A stretch of DNA of 64,000 nt from Bryum argenteum (Eukaryota; Streptophyta; Bryopsida; Bryales; Bryaceae): assembly GCA_037043015.1 (NCBI GenBank), contig CM073323.1, positions 6,076,001 through 6,140,000 on the forward strand, written 5' to 3'. The notes under the pieces were generated by a model. That model searched no databases, was not told where the DNA came from, and worked only from the letters and a program-made list of their open reading frames with translations. The translations under genes were made by a program, and so were the position numbers. Positions 46,640-58,185 of this stretch are shown here, one piece after another. Position 1 is the first letter of the stretch; every line of letters starts with the position of its first letter.

Positions 46640-46990
46640 AATAAAAAATAAATTATCCATAAGCATAGTATTATTCATAGTATTATTACTAACTTTTGTA
46701 TGTGGGGTAAGAAACAAAGCAAAGAATTATTCACAAGCAATATTCAAATTATTGTGGTGTCATTTGTTTGTGGGGTAAGAAATAAAGCAAAGTATTATTC
46801 ATAACTCAACTACTATTCATATTTGTTTGTGGGATAAAAAACATAGCAAAGTATTATTCACAAGCAAAGTACTATTCATATTATTATTACTAACGTTTGT
46901 TTGTGGGGTTCGAAATAAAGCAAAGTATTATTCACAAGGAAAGTACTATTATTCACAAGCAAAGTACTATATGCGCAAAATGTGGGGTAA
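46640..46990 (+). repeat. Internal imperfect tandem repeat in the piggyBac element
   Basis: Several copies of a module combining TTTGTTTGTGGGGTAAGAAA and AAAGCAAAGTATTATTCACA, spaced by about 75-95 bp. No coding role. It lies between the transposase 3' end and the left terminus. Confidence 0.75.
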
Positions 46991-47038
46991 CAAACTTGAG
47001 CTTCCTCTTTGTATGCAAAAAGAAATACTTACATTCAC

Positions 47039-49678
47039 TCACATATGGCGTTGGCGTCGTATGGCAATATCTGTGTGCCACTTCTCAAAGCAACCTCGAT
47101 TGAGACACATCCATTTGTCTCCACACTTCCGGCGATAATGTGGTTCAAATTTTTGGCAAACCACACACCGACGTCGTAATTTTGTATATGTGGGTACACA
47201 AATCAATGGCGTGTTCCTTGCTCGAGGAATATCCGCGGGGTGTGAATCTCTCATAGGCCACCCTTGAAGAAGGGCTTCACATAAGCCCTTCTTGAATTGA
47301 AGGTGTGTCATCGGCGTGCGGTTATATCGATAGTGTTTCACACACTCCAAATAATATATATACATGTTGACAATCGAGACATCCAATAAGAAGAAAAAAA
47401 AATACGGTGCCACCACTTGTGGCTCCGTGCTTGGCATGAATAGGATGCTCGGAGTTGATCGGCAACATCTACACCTCGCATGTGAGTTGTATATTCTTTC
47501 AAAATCGGGGATGTTAGAATCATTTCACGACTTGCACCATTTCGCCGAGGGACCGTTACTACCTTCTCACATGGGGTTGAATTGGCAAATAATGAGTGGA
47601 AATAAGAAGCACGGGCTTCTTATCCTTCCACATAACACATGATATCGTCATGGGTGTCATGCATTTTCCATAAAGTTGTGCCTTGAGGCACATTTTTGAA
47701 AGAATTGGTGTTTTTCAAATCTAAGGGAAGACCAACCCGGTTTGCCCTTATTGTCCCACATGCATACATTTTCCGTGATAAAAGAGTTGTGAAAAGTCCA
47801 AAACTAGTGAAGTAATTATCCATTGTCACGCAATGGCCTAAGTTCCAAAGGCCATCCACTAACCTCATAACTACATTATGGGCCAATCGAGCATCGCCAA
47901 GAACAATATTAGGTTGTTCTATGGGAAGGGGGGCTACAATATTGTCTTTTCCACAATAGATCTCGAAATTCCATACGAACTTTGAAATCGAGCATGCCAA
48001 ACACCAAACCTTCAAGCCCCACTTTTGAGGCTTCTTAGGCATATATTGACGTATCGGTGAATATGTCCCCTTATAGCGAATCATCATTTCATCAATGGTC
48101 AAATATTTTCCAAGAAACCATGCCTTTTTACATTGATCTCTCATAGCATTGACTAACCATCTTGTTTGACCGATTTTGTCATAACCCGGTCCCCTCTAGT
48201 TTGTCCTTCCATGTTTGTAAGATGGAGACATCTCCTAATGTCTTGAAATCGGGCCCGTGTAAATATATTTGAAATACTTGGGCATCCAAAGAGGTCATCA
48301 CGCATCCAATATGTTCTTACATTAGGTTGAACCCTCAACCCCATATATATGGCTAAGGCCATAAATGCTTTGAGGCTCGAAATTGTCATATTCTCCCAAG
48401 TAGGACCACCTTTGGTATTTCCATGCTCATCTAAAGGAGCATTTGCATACCGATTAGTTTCTTGAACAATAGTGGCCAACATGTGTGGAGTCCAAAAGAG
48501 GCCAAATAAATCCATAAAACTTGGCATACCACGATGATGACGAGAAGGACCCATGGGTTTCCCCAAAAATGATATCGGCATTGGATTATACATAATACTT
48601 GGGTTTCCCCAAGTCTCATTCCTAAATTGCCACCTAATATCCTCTTGTTGATGGGGTAACCCATCGTTACGATTATCTCCATCACTATCGAGGCACTTTC
48701 AAAATTGGGTAAGTCCTCACTATCATTCCCACCCAAATCATCCCTCACACCATTGCGTGTCATTCTCCTTCTTATTATATGTTCTTCCTCAACATCATCA
48801 TCCCACTCCATATTATTATTACCGCCCTCAGTATCATTGCCATAGAATTCTCCAGGCCCAATACCAGTACTTCTCTCCCCAATAAAAATATTTGGCTGCA
48901 ATGTGAATTGACCAATATTTTCTTCTGAAGTCACAACTACTGGTTGCCCTTGTAGCCCAAGCGTATGGCCTGTAAGGGGAAGGCCAGAAGGCGATGCACC
49001 CGCCACAGGAAGGCCCTGGTGCCCGGGTAAGCAGGCGTGCCGGCCGTTGCTGCTGTTCGGCTGGAGATGCCCCGCTGCGCTCGGCGCCGGACCCCAGCTG
49101 GCAGCCGACGCGCTTGACTCGCCGACGTGGCCCGACCTCGTGGCCGCGGCGCTGTGCCAGCCCGCAGTCCGCCGGCTTGAGTCCCATACTAGTCGCAACG
49201 CCGTTGCATCACCGCAATCTTGGTCGACGCCTAGCTGCAGCGCTGGTCCGTGCATCTCACCACTCCCGCTTGCTTCTTCGGGATCAGGTCCAGCATTGTA
49301 GATCTCACCACCTCTCTTCCGTCCTCTTCGGCCAAAGTTTATTGCTGCAAGCAAGACTTCAGGTGGCCAGAGGATATCCTCAAGACTTGCAGCTCTCTCC
49401 ATACCACTATCATCTTCTCCTTCTTCATTACACAATTCTTCTGAGCTTGGGTAATACGCATGCACTGGAGATTGCGAATTCAAGTACTCGCCGTTGAAGC
49501 CAACATCTGTATCAGGGAAGGTCATGAGCTCAACTCCAGGTCCTAGATCTGGCAATTCTTGATGTTGAGGAGGTAATATTGCTTCAGGACTAGATGGTGG
49601 GCTTGGAGGAACCGTAGTTGGTTCCGGTTGTGTCTGTAGACGTGAACTCCTTCTCATTGGAATATTGTCCCACTCCAT
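47039..49678 (-). pseudogene. piggyBac transposase (DDE_Tnp_1_7 type), frame-interrupted
   Basis: Read 49678 to 47039 on the minus strand. An acidic, low-complexity N-terminus (MEWDNIPMRRSSRLQTQPEP) comes first. Then PSFMDLFGLFWTPHMLATIV and SSLKAFMALAIYMGLRVQP of the transposase fold. The catalytic core has the first Asp in YLTIDEMMIRYKGTY (about 48,090), the second in VTMDNYFTSFGLF (about 47,815) and the third in MRGVDVADQLR (about 47,460). The C-terminal Cys-rich cross-brace finger is CVVCQKFEPHY..C..CLNRGC..H (47,165-47,075). The frame changes near 48,600-48,720, near 48,165, around 47,530-47,620 (with a stop at 47,620) and near 47,400, so the copy cannot make a full protein as read. DEDD-like residues and finger cysteines are otherwise kept. 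A GC-rich insert in the N-terminal part is described in the findings. Confidence 0.9.
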
Positions 49679-49756
49679 CTGTATTCTCCAAGTTAGACAT
49701 TACTCATAACTCTCAACTATGAAATTTAGGTACATGTTACACAAGAGATACTCACC

Positions 49757-50667
49757 TCCTTTGACTTCTTCCATGATCGACGTGGAGGCATTGCTTGTAT
49801 CGGGCCAAGTAGATTTGACAATATCAAGAAATTCTTGCTCAAAAGCGTGTTGATCAACCCACCCTAGAATATGTGCGGCTTGCCTGTAGAAATGGTGTCG
49901 GAAATTATTTGCTTGTGGATTTCTTGGCCAAGCTTTGGACTTCTTACGAACGCGTAAACTGCGCAAATGTTTTTGATCAAGCAGTGAAAGGAGGTCATGA
50001 ATCTGATGTGCTCGAAGGTGTTTGCGTACAGCCCAGGAACGAAGGCGAGCTTCTGGATCGGCAGATGGAGGCGGCAATGTCGAAATAAGAAGTGGCTGCA
50101 AGTTTCCGACACTCACAACCGCAGTATTGGGTTCCTGCATATGGTCATATTAGTCAGTTGATGTGATGTCAGTTTACCATGCAAGTTCCACATGCAAACC
50201 AAGTTCATGTTCATGTATTCGAACCCGTTGATGTGATCGCTCCTCGATCTGTGCAATCATCTGATCGCTCACTGGCGCATGGGCTGCCGAAGTTGGTGAT
50301 GATCTGCAGGCTGCCGAACTTGATGCAGCGGCGACCTTGAAGCTGGACGGTCGGAGGCAGCTGCAGTACGCCTCCGAAGGAACTCGTCGACCTCCCTGGC
50401 ACGTACAGTTCGCCGCCGATTCCTCTCGCTGAAGCTCAACCTCGGCGGCAAGTACAGTTGGACCACGAAGGAGCTGTTCGATCTCCTGGCCGAAGACTCT
50501 ACTGCGTAATCACCATTTTCAGTGCTCTGATCATTTTCGGTCCATACTGGCACCTCGATGAATCCTTCTCCTACTGTTGCACTCGCCTCTCTCGAATCGG
50601 TAGTTGCTAGTGAAATGATGGCAGCAGTCACAGGAACCCCGTCCAAAGAATTTGCAAAACTAGCCAT
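49757..50667 (-). CDS. Upstream open frames of the piggyBac element (novel N-terminal exons or accessory protein)
   Basis: Two blocks. 50667-50269 begins MASFANSLDGVPVTAAIISL and contains RLSFSERNRRRTVRAREVDEF. 50134-49757 contains RLRSWAVRKHLRAHQIHDLL, KAWPRNPQANNFRHHFYRQA and DQHAFEQEFLDIVKSTWPD. The second block ends at a donor-like GGAG/GTGAGT, and the transposase frame begins right after an acceptor-like TACAG/ATGGAG at 49678. It also begins after TATGCAG/GAACCC. They may therefore be 5' exons of the transposase transcript. I recognise no known domain. They could equally form a separate accessory gene. Confidence 0.4.
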
Positions 50668-51208
50668 AATGGATTTTTGTTACTTTTGAAATATGCTTTG
50701 GATTTGATGTATGCTGTTTGTTGTTCCCAACATCTTTCCATGAGTTTCTCATTCAAATTCTGAAATTTGAATCGCCCCATGTCAGTGTGTTCTCAGCCGC
50801 CAGTTTCACGAAGTTTGTAGTTATGACATGTATTTGGAGGGGGCGTCAATCTTTGGCCAGTCCCAAAGCATTCAATTCTGCCGAATGTTGGGTCCTCCAA
50901 AACCCTGCTTGGAACCCCTGCCCCTCTGGAGTTTTCTCGAGTGACCCTCGCAACTGCCCCCATTTCCACCTTGTTCCTTAGTGGCCACAACAACAACCCG
51001 TTCTGCCCTTTCTCAACTCCAAATCAAAAATTTGCTCTACAAGGCACTAAAATTGGAATCTTACTTTGCAAATTTTACCACACACAATTACTATGTTTCC
51101 CGACACACACACCAAATTACAGCCCAAAACACCAAAATTTGACCTCTCATCTAAGGTGCCCAAAACTGCAAAACGCCGATTCGGCTTTCCTGGGCCTTTA
51201 GGGGTTAA

Positions 51209-53014
51209 ACAAGCTTAGAACTCTCATTTTAAATTATTTTTTTTGTATGGTTCAATGAAGAACCAATTTTAGAATTCACCTGTTTTTTTTTTTTTGTATG
51301 TCTGGAGGACACGGGTCCTGCGTACTAGTAATCCATATAATTTGTCATGCAACAAAATAAAACCTAGCTGATGATATTGCTAAGTATTTTGTTTCAAATA
51401 AATAAAACAGCTTTCTTAGAAAAATAATTTTTCCTACTTTACAGATACCCATGGTGATCATTCAGTTTACACTTTGAGCAACTGTATAGATCTCCAACTT
51501 GAATCTATAACTTTTGCACTAAAGAATCATCAACAATTTTGCACGCCTAAAATTATCTCTACAATAACACGGAATGTGAACGGCTTCGGCACCCCAGCAT
51601 ACAATTGTCTCATGTGAAAGTTCCATGAACTGAGGGATCCGCATGGCATCGATGAGATATTTGACCAGCTAAGATTGTGGCACATTAATCCCTGTGTGAA
51701 AGCCTAAATTAGAACTTCACTTTTCTTCCGTTCATTACGCCAAGGACGCGCTTTGCTGTTAGGAATGATACAATATGATTTAGTGTGGGCCACAGTAGCA
51801 GAAGCCGGCGCCGTGATGCGACTTTCGCTCTGAATGATTCTGCAACTTTTCTACACACATCTCAACATCCATACTATCGGCAATCTAAGCAAATGCACCT
51901 AGCTTTTCACTAGGAATGAATGATACACGATTCAAGTAGGATAATGATAGGAAGCTAGACTCAGTACTAACCTTGCAGCTGCAGCAAGCCAGCAATTGGA
52001 CTGGCTCGTACTACAGACTGACATTTGAAGGTCAATTCCTAAATTACTGCAACTGTAGTGAAAGCATCTCATGCCGGCAAACGGAGCCAGGTACAGAAAT
52101 CAACAGTCGTGAGTAAATCAACAGTTATGAGTTGTAACGCTCGATCTTTGCAATTGCGGTGTCTAGACTCGTGTCGAGTTCATACATGGGCACTGATATT
52201 ACCACAGTACGATTGTGCGAGAGAGTTCAAACTTGGCTGTCTGAAAGTGTGGGGCCGAGAGGAGCTCAGGCATCACAGACTGCAAATATCCAGCAAGTTC
52301 AGAACAGAATATTCGCCTCAGTAGTGGGAGAGTTGCATGAAAGAACTTAGACAGTTGTATCCATTGAACTTACTGTAGCGATCCTGATCTCCACCTCTAA
52401 TCTATGTTAGTCTATAGTTCCCGTTAGTGACCGACCAATCATCTAAACTGCTTGATGAATGGAGGGTGCCGTCTTGCTACATGTGCCAGTTCGTGACCAA
52501 TCATCTAGACTGCCCGATGATTGGCCGGCGAGGTCTTGAGGTATGTGGATAACCCACCGACCTCGCACACTACTGTATAAAATATGTAACCCGATAGTGT
52601 AAGCTAAAAAACTACCACTATCTCCAAGAAGAGTACAACAGGCTCGTTTGTAAACGAACTTTAAGCTCTGGGTGTTGCAAGCGAAGACCAACATCCGTCT
52701 AGACTGCAGTTGCAATTGTATCATCTGACTTTTATACATATACTTACAGAAATGTACTTTCTATCAATATGACTGCAAAACTTGTCACTTACAATCACAC
52801 ATCAACTTCTCACATGCACGACAAGGACTTAGATGGTTTAACAACGTTTTGTACATGTCTCTTATCACTGTCATGTTGTTAGTTTTGCAGTATGTTGACT
52901 TCAAACTATTATATATGAACTAGTGTTTCGGAAACAACAACTAGTCAGAATAGTGTTAGGAGACATTTACAAACGTTGCTAAGTCCATCTAACCCCTGCT
53001 CTGCTCTGTTGTCA
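51209..53014. other. Intergenic, no supported gene
   Basis: A T-rich tract and AT-rich sequence, then mixed composition. At 52,430-52,600 a pair of related segments (CGACCAATCATCTAAACTGC and GACCAATCATCTAGACTGCC) is followed by TGTATAAAATATGTAACCCG, which has promoter or LTR-like character. No partner LTR was identified. Confidence 0.35.
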
Positions 53015-53645
53015 TGAAAACCACAAAGTTGGAGCACAACTCGATCACAAAATCAAATTATTCTTGGAGATGGAGGATGAGACAATGCATGCAATGCGTT
53101 GTCTTGTCTTGATACGAACTTGAGATACTTCTGAGGCCGGCCGGCTCAGCTCGCTAACATTGGTCGAGCGCCATAGCTGCATACAAGCACTGCATCAGTA
53201 CATACAGATTTTCAAGGCTTGGACAGATCTATAAGTAGTCTGAGATCTAGTGCGGGCACAACAATTGCAGGCGGGTATCGTGAAGGATCGAACACGGTAA
53301 TGGACGAAACTGCAACCCGTCGTATGTGATGTCATGAAAACTACAAAACTCGATCACAAAATCGCGAGAAGTATCAGATGTCACGATGTTCTCAAAGAGT
53401 AGAGTATGAGACAATGCATTCAAAGCGCCGTCATTACGTGACCAAGTCTAGAAAGTGGGAAGCGTCTAGACACAGACTTGAGATACTTCTAACGCCGGTT
53501 CAGCTTGCTGCAAGCCTGCAACTGGTCGAGCGCCATAGCTGCAAATTAGGCAAACACGCATTGCGGCAGTACTTACAAAGCTTCAAGCTCCGACAGATCT
53601 ATAAGGAGTCAAAGATCTAGAACGAGCACAACAACTGCAGGCGGG
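53015..53645 (+). repeat. Direct tandem duplication, about 300-bp units (x2), family R2
   Basis: 53,015-53,280 and 53,330-53,645 share GTCATGAAAAC-ACAAA, ACTCGATCACAAAATC, ATGAGACAATGCAT, CTTGAGATACTTCT, GGTCGAGCGCCATAGCTGCA, GACAGATCTATAAG-AGTC and CACAACAA-TGCAGGCGGG in order. Moderately diverged; ends not sharp. Confidence 0.75.
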
Positions 53646-54330
53646 GGAAGCAATTGAGTTGAACCCGTGAAAAGTTGAGCAAGCGATCGAGAAGTCGAAT
53701 TGAAGGCGGCTAGTGACAGGAGCTTTTTCGTCTCCCACGAAGACACCCAACAGCAGCTTGCAAACAGTTCGGGCGTCGACTGCCAAAGACTGAGATCGAG
53801 CGGGTGTTGGATGCCTTTGAGGGAGAATAACAAACCCCTGCGGTGCTTGCACGCACGGCGCTAGCTGTTGCTCTGAACGCACTAACTCCTGGTCTGGAGC
53901 GCCCAACTGTTATCAGTCTGCAACCAATAACGCAGTAGCAGCTGTTGATCTGCAAGCAATGAGAAGTGATCCCGGATGATAGATTTCCACGGGCCAGGCC
54001 TATTTCAATGCACACGACAAGATCAGAGGGGGTACTGTACTAGCTGGTCCCGCTTCAGTCTGACCAGGCGATGCAAGAGAGAACTGTGGAGATGATGCAT
54101 TGAGACCTGCCCTACACGACCCCCTGCAATCGCAAGAGCTGCCTTCAAACGTGCGTGACAATGACCATCTTCTCTTTCTTTTCTTTCCATTTTTTATTTG
54201 AATTTTTGTAGAAATACCATATACCGACTACTTAAGGAGTTTTGTATGTGGGAGTTTTGTATGTGGGTGACAGAAGAATTCATGATGTAGCTAAGACTCC
54301 TAAGAGCTGCTCTACTTAGGGAGTTGAGGC
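53646..54330. repeat. Dispersed repeat family R2, 3' extension
   Basis: 53,725-53,850 (TCTCCCACGAAGACACCCAA, TTTGAGGGAGAATAACAAAC) is repeated with divergence at 56,250-56,360 (TCTCCTACGAAGGCATCCAA, TTGAGGGAGAAAAACAAACC). The class is unknown. The minus-strand open frames here are not convincing genes. Confidence 0.5.
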
Positions 54331-54483
54331 CAGTGTTGTCTTATCAGACAAGATTCCTATTCATTTGTCAAACAAAATTTAGATGAGATGTACATTTGAT
54401 CCATTGAAAATGTTTTAAATGTACACCTCATCTAATTTGTGTCTGACAAATGAATAGGAATTTTGTCTAATAAGACAACCCTG
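54331..54483. mobile_element. hAT-type fold-back MITE (153 bp)
   Basis: Long inverted arms of about 65 bp: the left begins CAGTGTTGTCTTATCAGACA; the right, in complement, begins CAGGGTTGTCTTATTAGACA. They are separated by about 25 bp. An 8-bp target duplication, GTTGAGGC, lies outside both ends (54323-54330 and 54484-54491). CAGGG-type termini and 8-bp duplications are typical of hAT elements. As RNA it would fold into a long hairpin. Confidence 0.88.
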
Positions 54484-54491
54484 GTTGAGGC

Positions 54492-55960
54492 TATCAAATC
54501 TGTGAGCAGGTTAACCCATGTACATCCTTGATGCAGAATTACCTAAATTATAAAGAATGATCTTTGTCTATTTCATGCCAAGAAAGTTCAATCTAAGCAT
54601 TAAGAAGAAGATTCAACCGTGGGATCTTAGAGTTGACTTGCCCTTTTGAGGGTTAGAACACTTTGGACCCTTGATTTTATTTTGTTTCTGAAATTTTAAT
54701 GATAGCTAGCTGATTAGCAGATTTAATTCCTTGCACGAACCCAAAAAAATCATTTTGGCTTTCTTTAATCTTTAGGAGTTATTGAGTTAAATAACTAAAG
54801 TTTGGGCCCAAATGAATTGCGCTTTTGGTTGCTCGATAAAGGTAAACTACAAGATGTGTGGTCATTTTGTAAGTCTAAATGCCATGATTTTTATTTGTTC
54901 GATAATGTTTCTATATGAGTCAGAATATTTCGGTATTAAAATCAAAGATCAGCCCTTGAGTCAAGAATTGGTCTTTCATTCTTATACCTCTCACATTTGA
55001 AGCATAAGGCTTTGTCATCAGTAGTCTTTGAATAGAACTTCATAAACATTGACATTGACTGGAATGGTTTTTAGCCTCAAGGGACCAAGAGTTGACCAAA
55101 GTGACCAAAATTTTTCTTGTAGGAACCTAAAAATACTCTTGAGGCTAAAGTTTATTACCTTTATCTTGAAAACCTCGAGTATCAAGAAAAACATAAGAAG
55201 TTTATTCTTGCTCAAATACTTGCTTTGCAGCAAGGTAGAATTATTGAAACTGCATCGGATTCGAAAGTGCATACAAGGGGCATTCAAGCAAGAAGATCAT
55301 ATTCATTAAAATGAGAGGATATCCTCATACTGATAGTTTTGTTAAGTTTCAATGGCAATAAAAATAAGCCAAATTTGCAAGTGAAAATAGTCCAAAGAGC
55401 TACTCAATGGAAAAATGATCATATTAGAATTCAGGAAGATAAATATATAGAATTGTATGTTTATTTATAGAAAAAGTGTACATCAATTGATAGTCATAGA
55501 AATTTTGCTTATTGGAATATAAGTAAGAGTTGTAGTAACATTAGAATACCCTAAATGAGCGGAAGTAATTATGTTATTTATTAACAAGGCTACATCATAT
55601 ATTGTTGCGCATATATGCTCCCGAACAATAAGCAAATGATTGTCTAGAAACTTCTAAAAATTGCTTCCTTATCATGAGTGCCAACGACTCCGATGCCTTC
55701 CGCAATAAACAACACTTCAGCAAGAGAATGCTTACACAATGTCGCACAACTGAATTAGATAGCAAGGACTTCAGTATTATCTGATCTCTAGGGATAATCG
55801 GAACTCGTCGAGCCACCACAAGATGCGAAGTAAGAAACTCGCCATAGCTACGAATTATTCATACCTATCTATACAAGCATCACATTGGCATCACATTGGT
55901 ACTTCCACAGCTGCAATAGCATCAAACGAAAAGGCTTGGATTAACGGTATATTCGTTCTT
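54492..55960. other. AT-rich sequence without recognised genes
   Basis: Includes AAGATTCAACCGTGGGATCT near 54,610, similar to the interior of the piggyBac MITEs, but no TTAA-bounded element was found around it. Open frames at 54812-55309 are unremarkable. Confidence 0.35.
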
Positions 55961-56825
55961 CAGTTGGTAGAATGACAATGGTGAATCTCAAGAACAGATG
56001 TAGACTGACAGAAGAGACCCATCTCGACGGCCAGTCGATCACCCGGCAAATGAAACTGCTAATTCAAGAATATTTGCATCTGAATAGGGCGAACACGATT
56101 TTTGAGTAAGAATTGCGCTGTAAGCTCTAGCCCCTAATCTCAAAACTGACTCTCACCCGCAATGTAACCATAGAACTATGATGAATATTACCGCCGCAAG
56201 GGTAATCAGCTGCGGACAGGCGAATTAACCAATTGACATAAGTTTATTCTCTCCTACGAAGGCATCCAACAGAAGCGCGAACATTGGACTTATTGCAGTT
56301 TGTGTGCAGATATTATTGGAAGCCTTTAATTGAGGGAGAAAAACAAACCCGTGTTCAGTTTGCTCGATCACTGCAGCACCTGATTGCAGACGACGAGTGA
56401 AGGAATTTCAGAGGTCAACTACCGAGTTAGCAAGAGAAGACGAGAGCACATTTAATGGTCCATATCCAGACAAACAGGAGAGAGGAGGTAGGGGGAAACA
56501 TGGCCCTCACACATGGCTGTGGGGGCGTCGGCCATTGCCCAACCTCAGCCAGCTTTTAATAGTAACCTCAAGGAGGCTAGCGGGCTGCTAGTCTTTCTTG
56601 TTACCTCAACCGAGTTACTCCAATGAACTAAAATCACACCCCCTTATAACTAGAAGTAACCGCAAGTAACTATCTACTTATCCAAGAATCTTATATCTGA
56701 TAATTAGGAGGATAAATAGGTGAAATAGTCCATAAATTAACTCAAGGGTAAATTCCTAAGTTAACTAATTGTTCCACCTCCTATAATTATAATCTTGATC
56801 AGATGGTACTCTCTCCAATTTCTTC
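55961..56825. repeat. Dispersed repeat family R2, second locus, and flank
   Basis: 56,250-56,400 matches 53,725-53,860. The rest is repeat-like sequence with no supported gene. The 64-codon frame at 56397-56591 is GC-rich but unrecognised. Confidence 0.4.
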
Positions 56826-57220
56826 TTGCTCGTTTAATGTATCTCTTGTCCTTCTCCATTTCAACACGTTATCATGACGATATTTCTGCCTATGATATTT
56901 CTTGTCCTCTTTCTTGTTCTTGCTCAAGGAAAACTTATCATTAGACCCTCACAGTAGCAACCGCCGCAAAAGTTCCATGTCACTCTACATGCTTGAAGGA
57001 GATATATGTCATCCCATCAATCTTGCTCGTTTTCTATATCTCTTGTCCTTCTCCTTCTCAACACGTTATCATGACGATACTTTTGCCTATGATATTTCTT
57101 ATCCTCTTTCTTGTTCTTGCTCAAGGAAATCTTATCATTAGGCCCTCATAGTGGAAACTGCGGCAAAAGTTCACCTATCACTCTGCAGGCTTGAAGAAGA
57201 CGTTTGTGATGCCATCATGA
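56826..57220 (+). repeat. Direct tandem repeat, about 200 bp x 2 (possible retroelement leader)
   Basis: Units at about 56,826-57,024 and 57,025-57,220 share TGCTCGTTT-ATATCTCTTGTCC, TCAACACGTTATCATGACGA, TCTTTCTTGTTCTTGCTCAA and CTTATCATTAG-CCCTCA. CAACACGTTATCATGACGA resembles sequence next to primer sites of some plant copia elements, so this may be an LTR-retroelement fossil. A partial third copy lies near 58,210. Confidence 0.55.
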
Positions 57221-57529
57221 TCAATCCTCCATCTGAACCATTCAGGTACTTCCTCGCCTTAATTGGGAAACAATGAGCACGACAATCTAAGAAGAATATT
57301 CGATCCTATCAAAGCTAATAAAAACTCACATTTGTTCAAAGAAGGGGGAATGCATGGAGAGATGGAGAGGAAGGAAGTATGGCAAAGCTCTTTGCAAGGC
57401 TGGGGTGGAGACACAAGGGTTAGGGCAAAGAACTTGTCGGTTCATGGGGACACCAAGGTGCATGACCAGCCCGGGGCGCGGACATCAAGGCGTAGGACTC
57501 GCCTACAGTGCAACGCTGGGTCGCGGGAT
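57221..57529. other. Short segment with unrecognised open frames
   Basis: Two overlapping frames (57263-57601 and 57354-57575) in a GC-richer patch, without recognised content. Confidence 0.3.
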
Positions 57530-58185
57530 CCGCCGGAAGATAGAAACTTTGAAGAGCCATACCTTCTTCATTTAGACTACGTATTGGACGAAATGACTTG
57601 AATTGGGTCGCAAATCAAATCTAGTTTGTGTCGTATGATTTGCAAACCCATACAATAAATTACGAATATATGGCATGGAATTTAATGAAGGCAGCTTTTG
57701 TTTTAAAACATGCCCAATGGTTTTCAAACATTGGGCATGTTTTACCATTGCAAGCCCATTATGTGAGATCAAAAATAGGTTTCATGAACCTTTCTTTAGT
57801 TACACAAGTGTAATCTTTGGATGCATCCCAACAACTTTATAGTTGGAAGTTTCTTGATCCAGATAACTTTGACTAGTAGATAACTTTGACCTTTGCGATG
57901 ATGATTCTACGATGGAAAAAGTGAAAAATAGACGATTTTTGAAGGGCTATATTTCCTTCATCTAGCATTAAATTTTGACTTTATTTTTTGAGATGGATTG
58001 CAATCATAGTCTCATTTGAGTGGTAAGATCGTTAAACTAATCAAAGATGAATTGAAGATAGAGCAACGATTTGAGCGTAAATGGACTAATTTTTGACTAT
58101 TATTTCTTTGTAAATTTTGGAACATTATGTCAGTATTCACCATCGCAAAGGCTATTATTTGAGCTTAGATATCTTTTTGATTCCA
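57530..58185 (+). repeat. Dispersed repeat family R1, copy 2
   Basis: Collinear with 33056-33672. Shared blocks: AAGAGCCATA, AATTGGGTCGC, TTTTCAAACATTGGGCATGT, TTTACCATTGCAAGCCCATT, GGATGCATCCCAACAA, TAAATTTTGACTTT and GAGCTTAGATATCTTTTTGA. Orientation is the same. Confidence 0.7.

Larger units (their letters stand above)
45509..51204 (-). mobile_element. Full-length piggyBac DNA transposon (5.7 kb)
   Basis: Both ends carry the same 14-bp inverted repeat: CCCCTAAAGGCCCA at 45509-45522 and TGGGCCTTTAGGGG at 51191-51204. TTAA lies directly outside each (45505-45508 and 51205-51208). A second shared sub-terminal motif, CGTTTTTGCA on the left and CGTTTTGCA on the right, sits further in. The interior carries a minus-strand piggyBac transposase with the three catalytic aspartates, upstream open frames and internal repeats. 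Terminal repeats and TTAA duplications are intact while the transposase frame is interrupted. This is the likely relative of the TTAA-flanked MITEs elsewhere in the window. Confidence 0.95.

Noticed and set aside
48994-49497. 167-codon plus-strand frame inside the piggyBac element
   Set aside because: Antisense to the transposase N-terminus in a GC-rich patch, where long chance frames are expected. No domain and no splice context.
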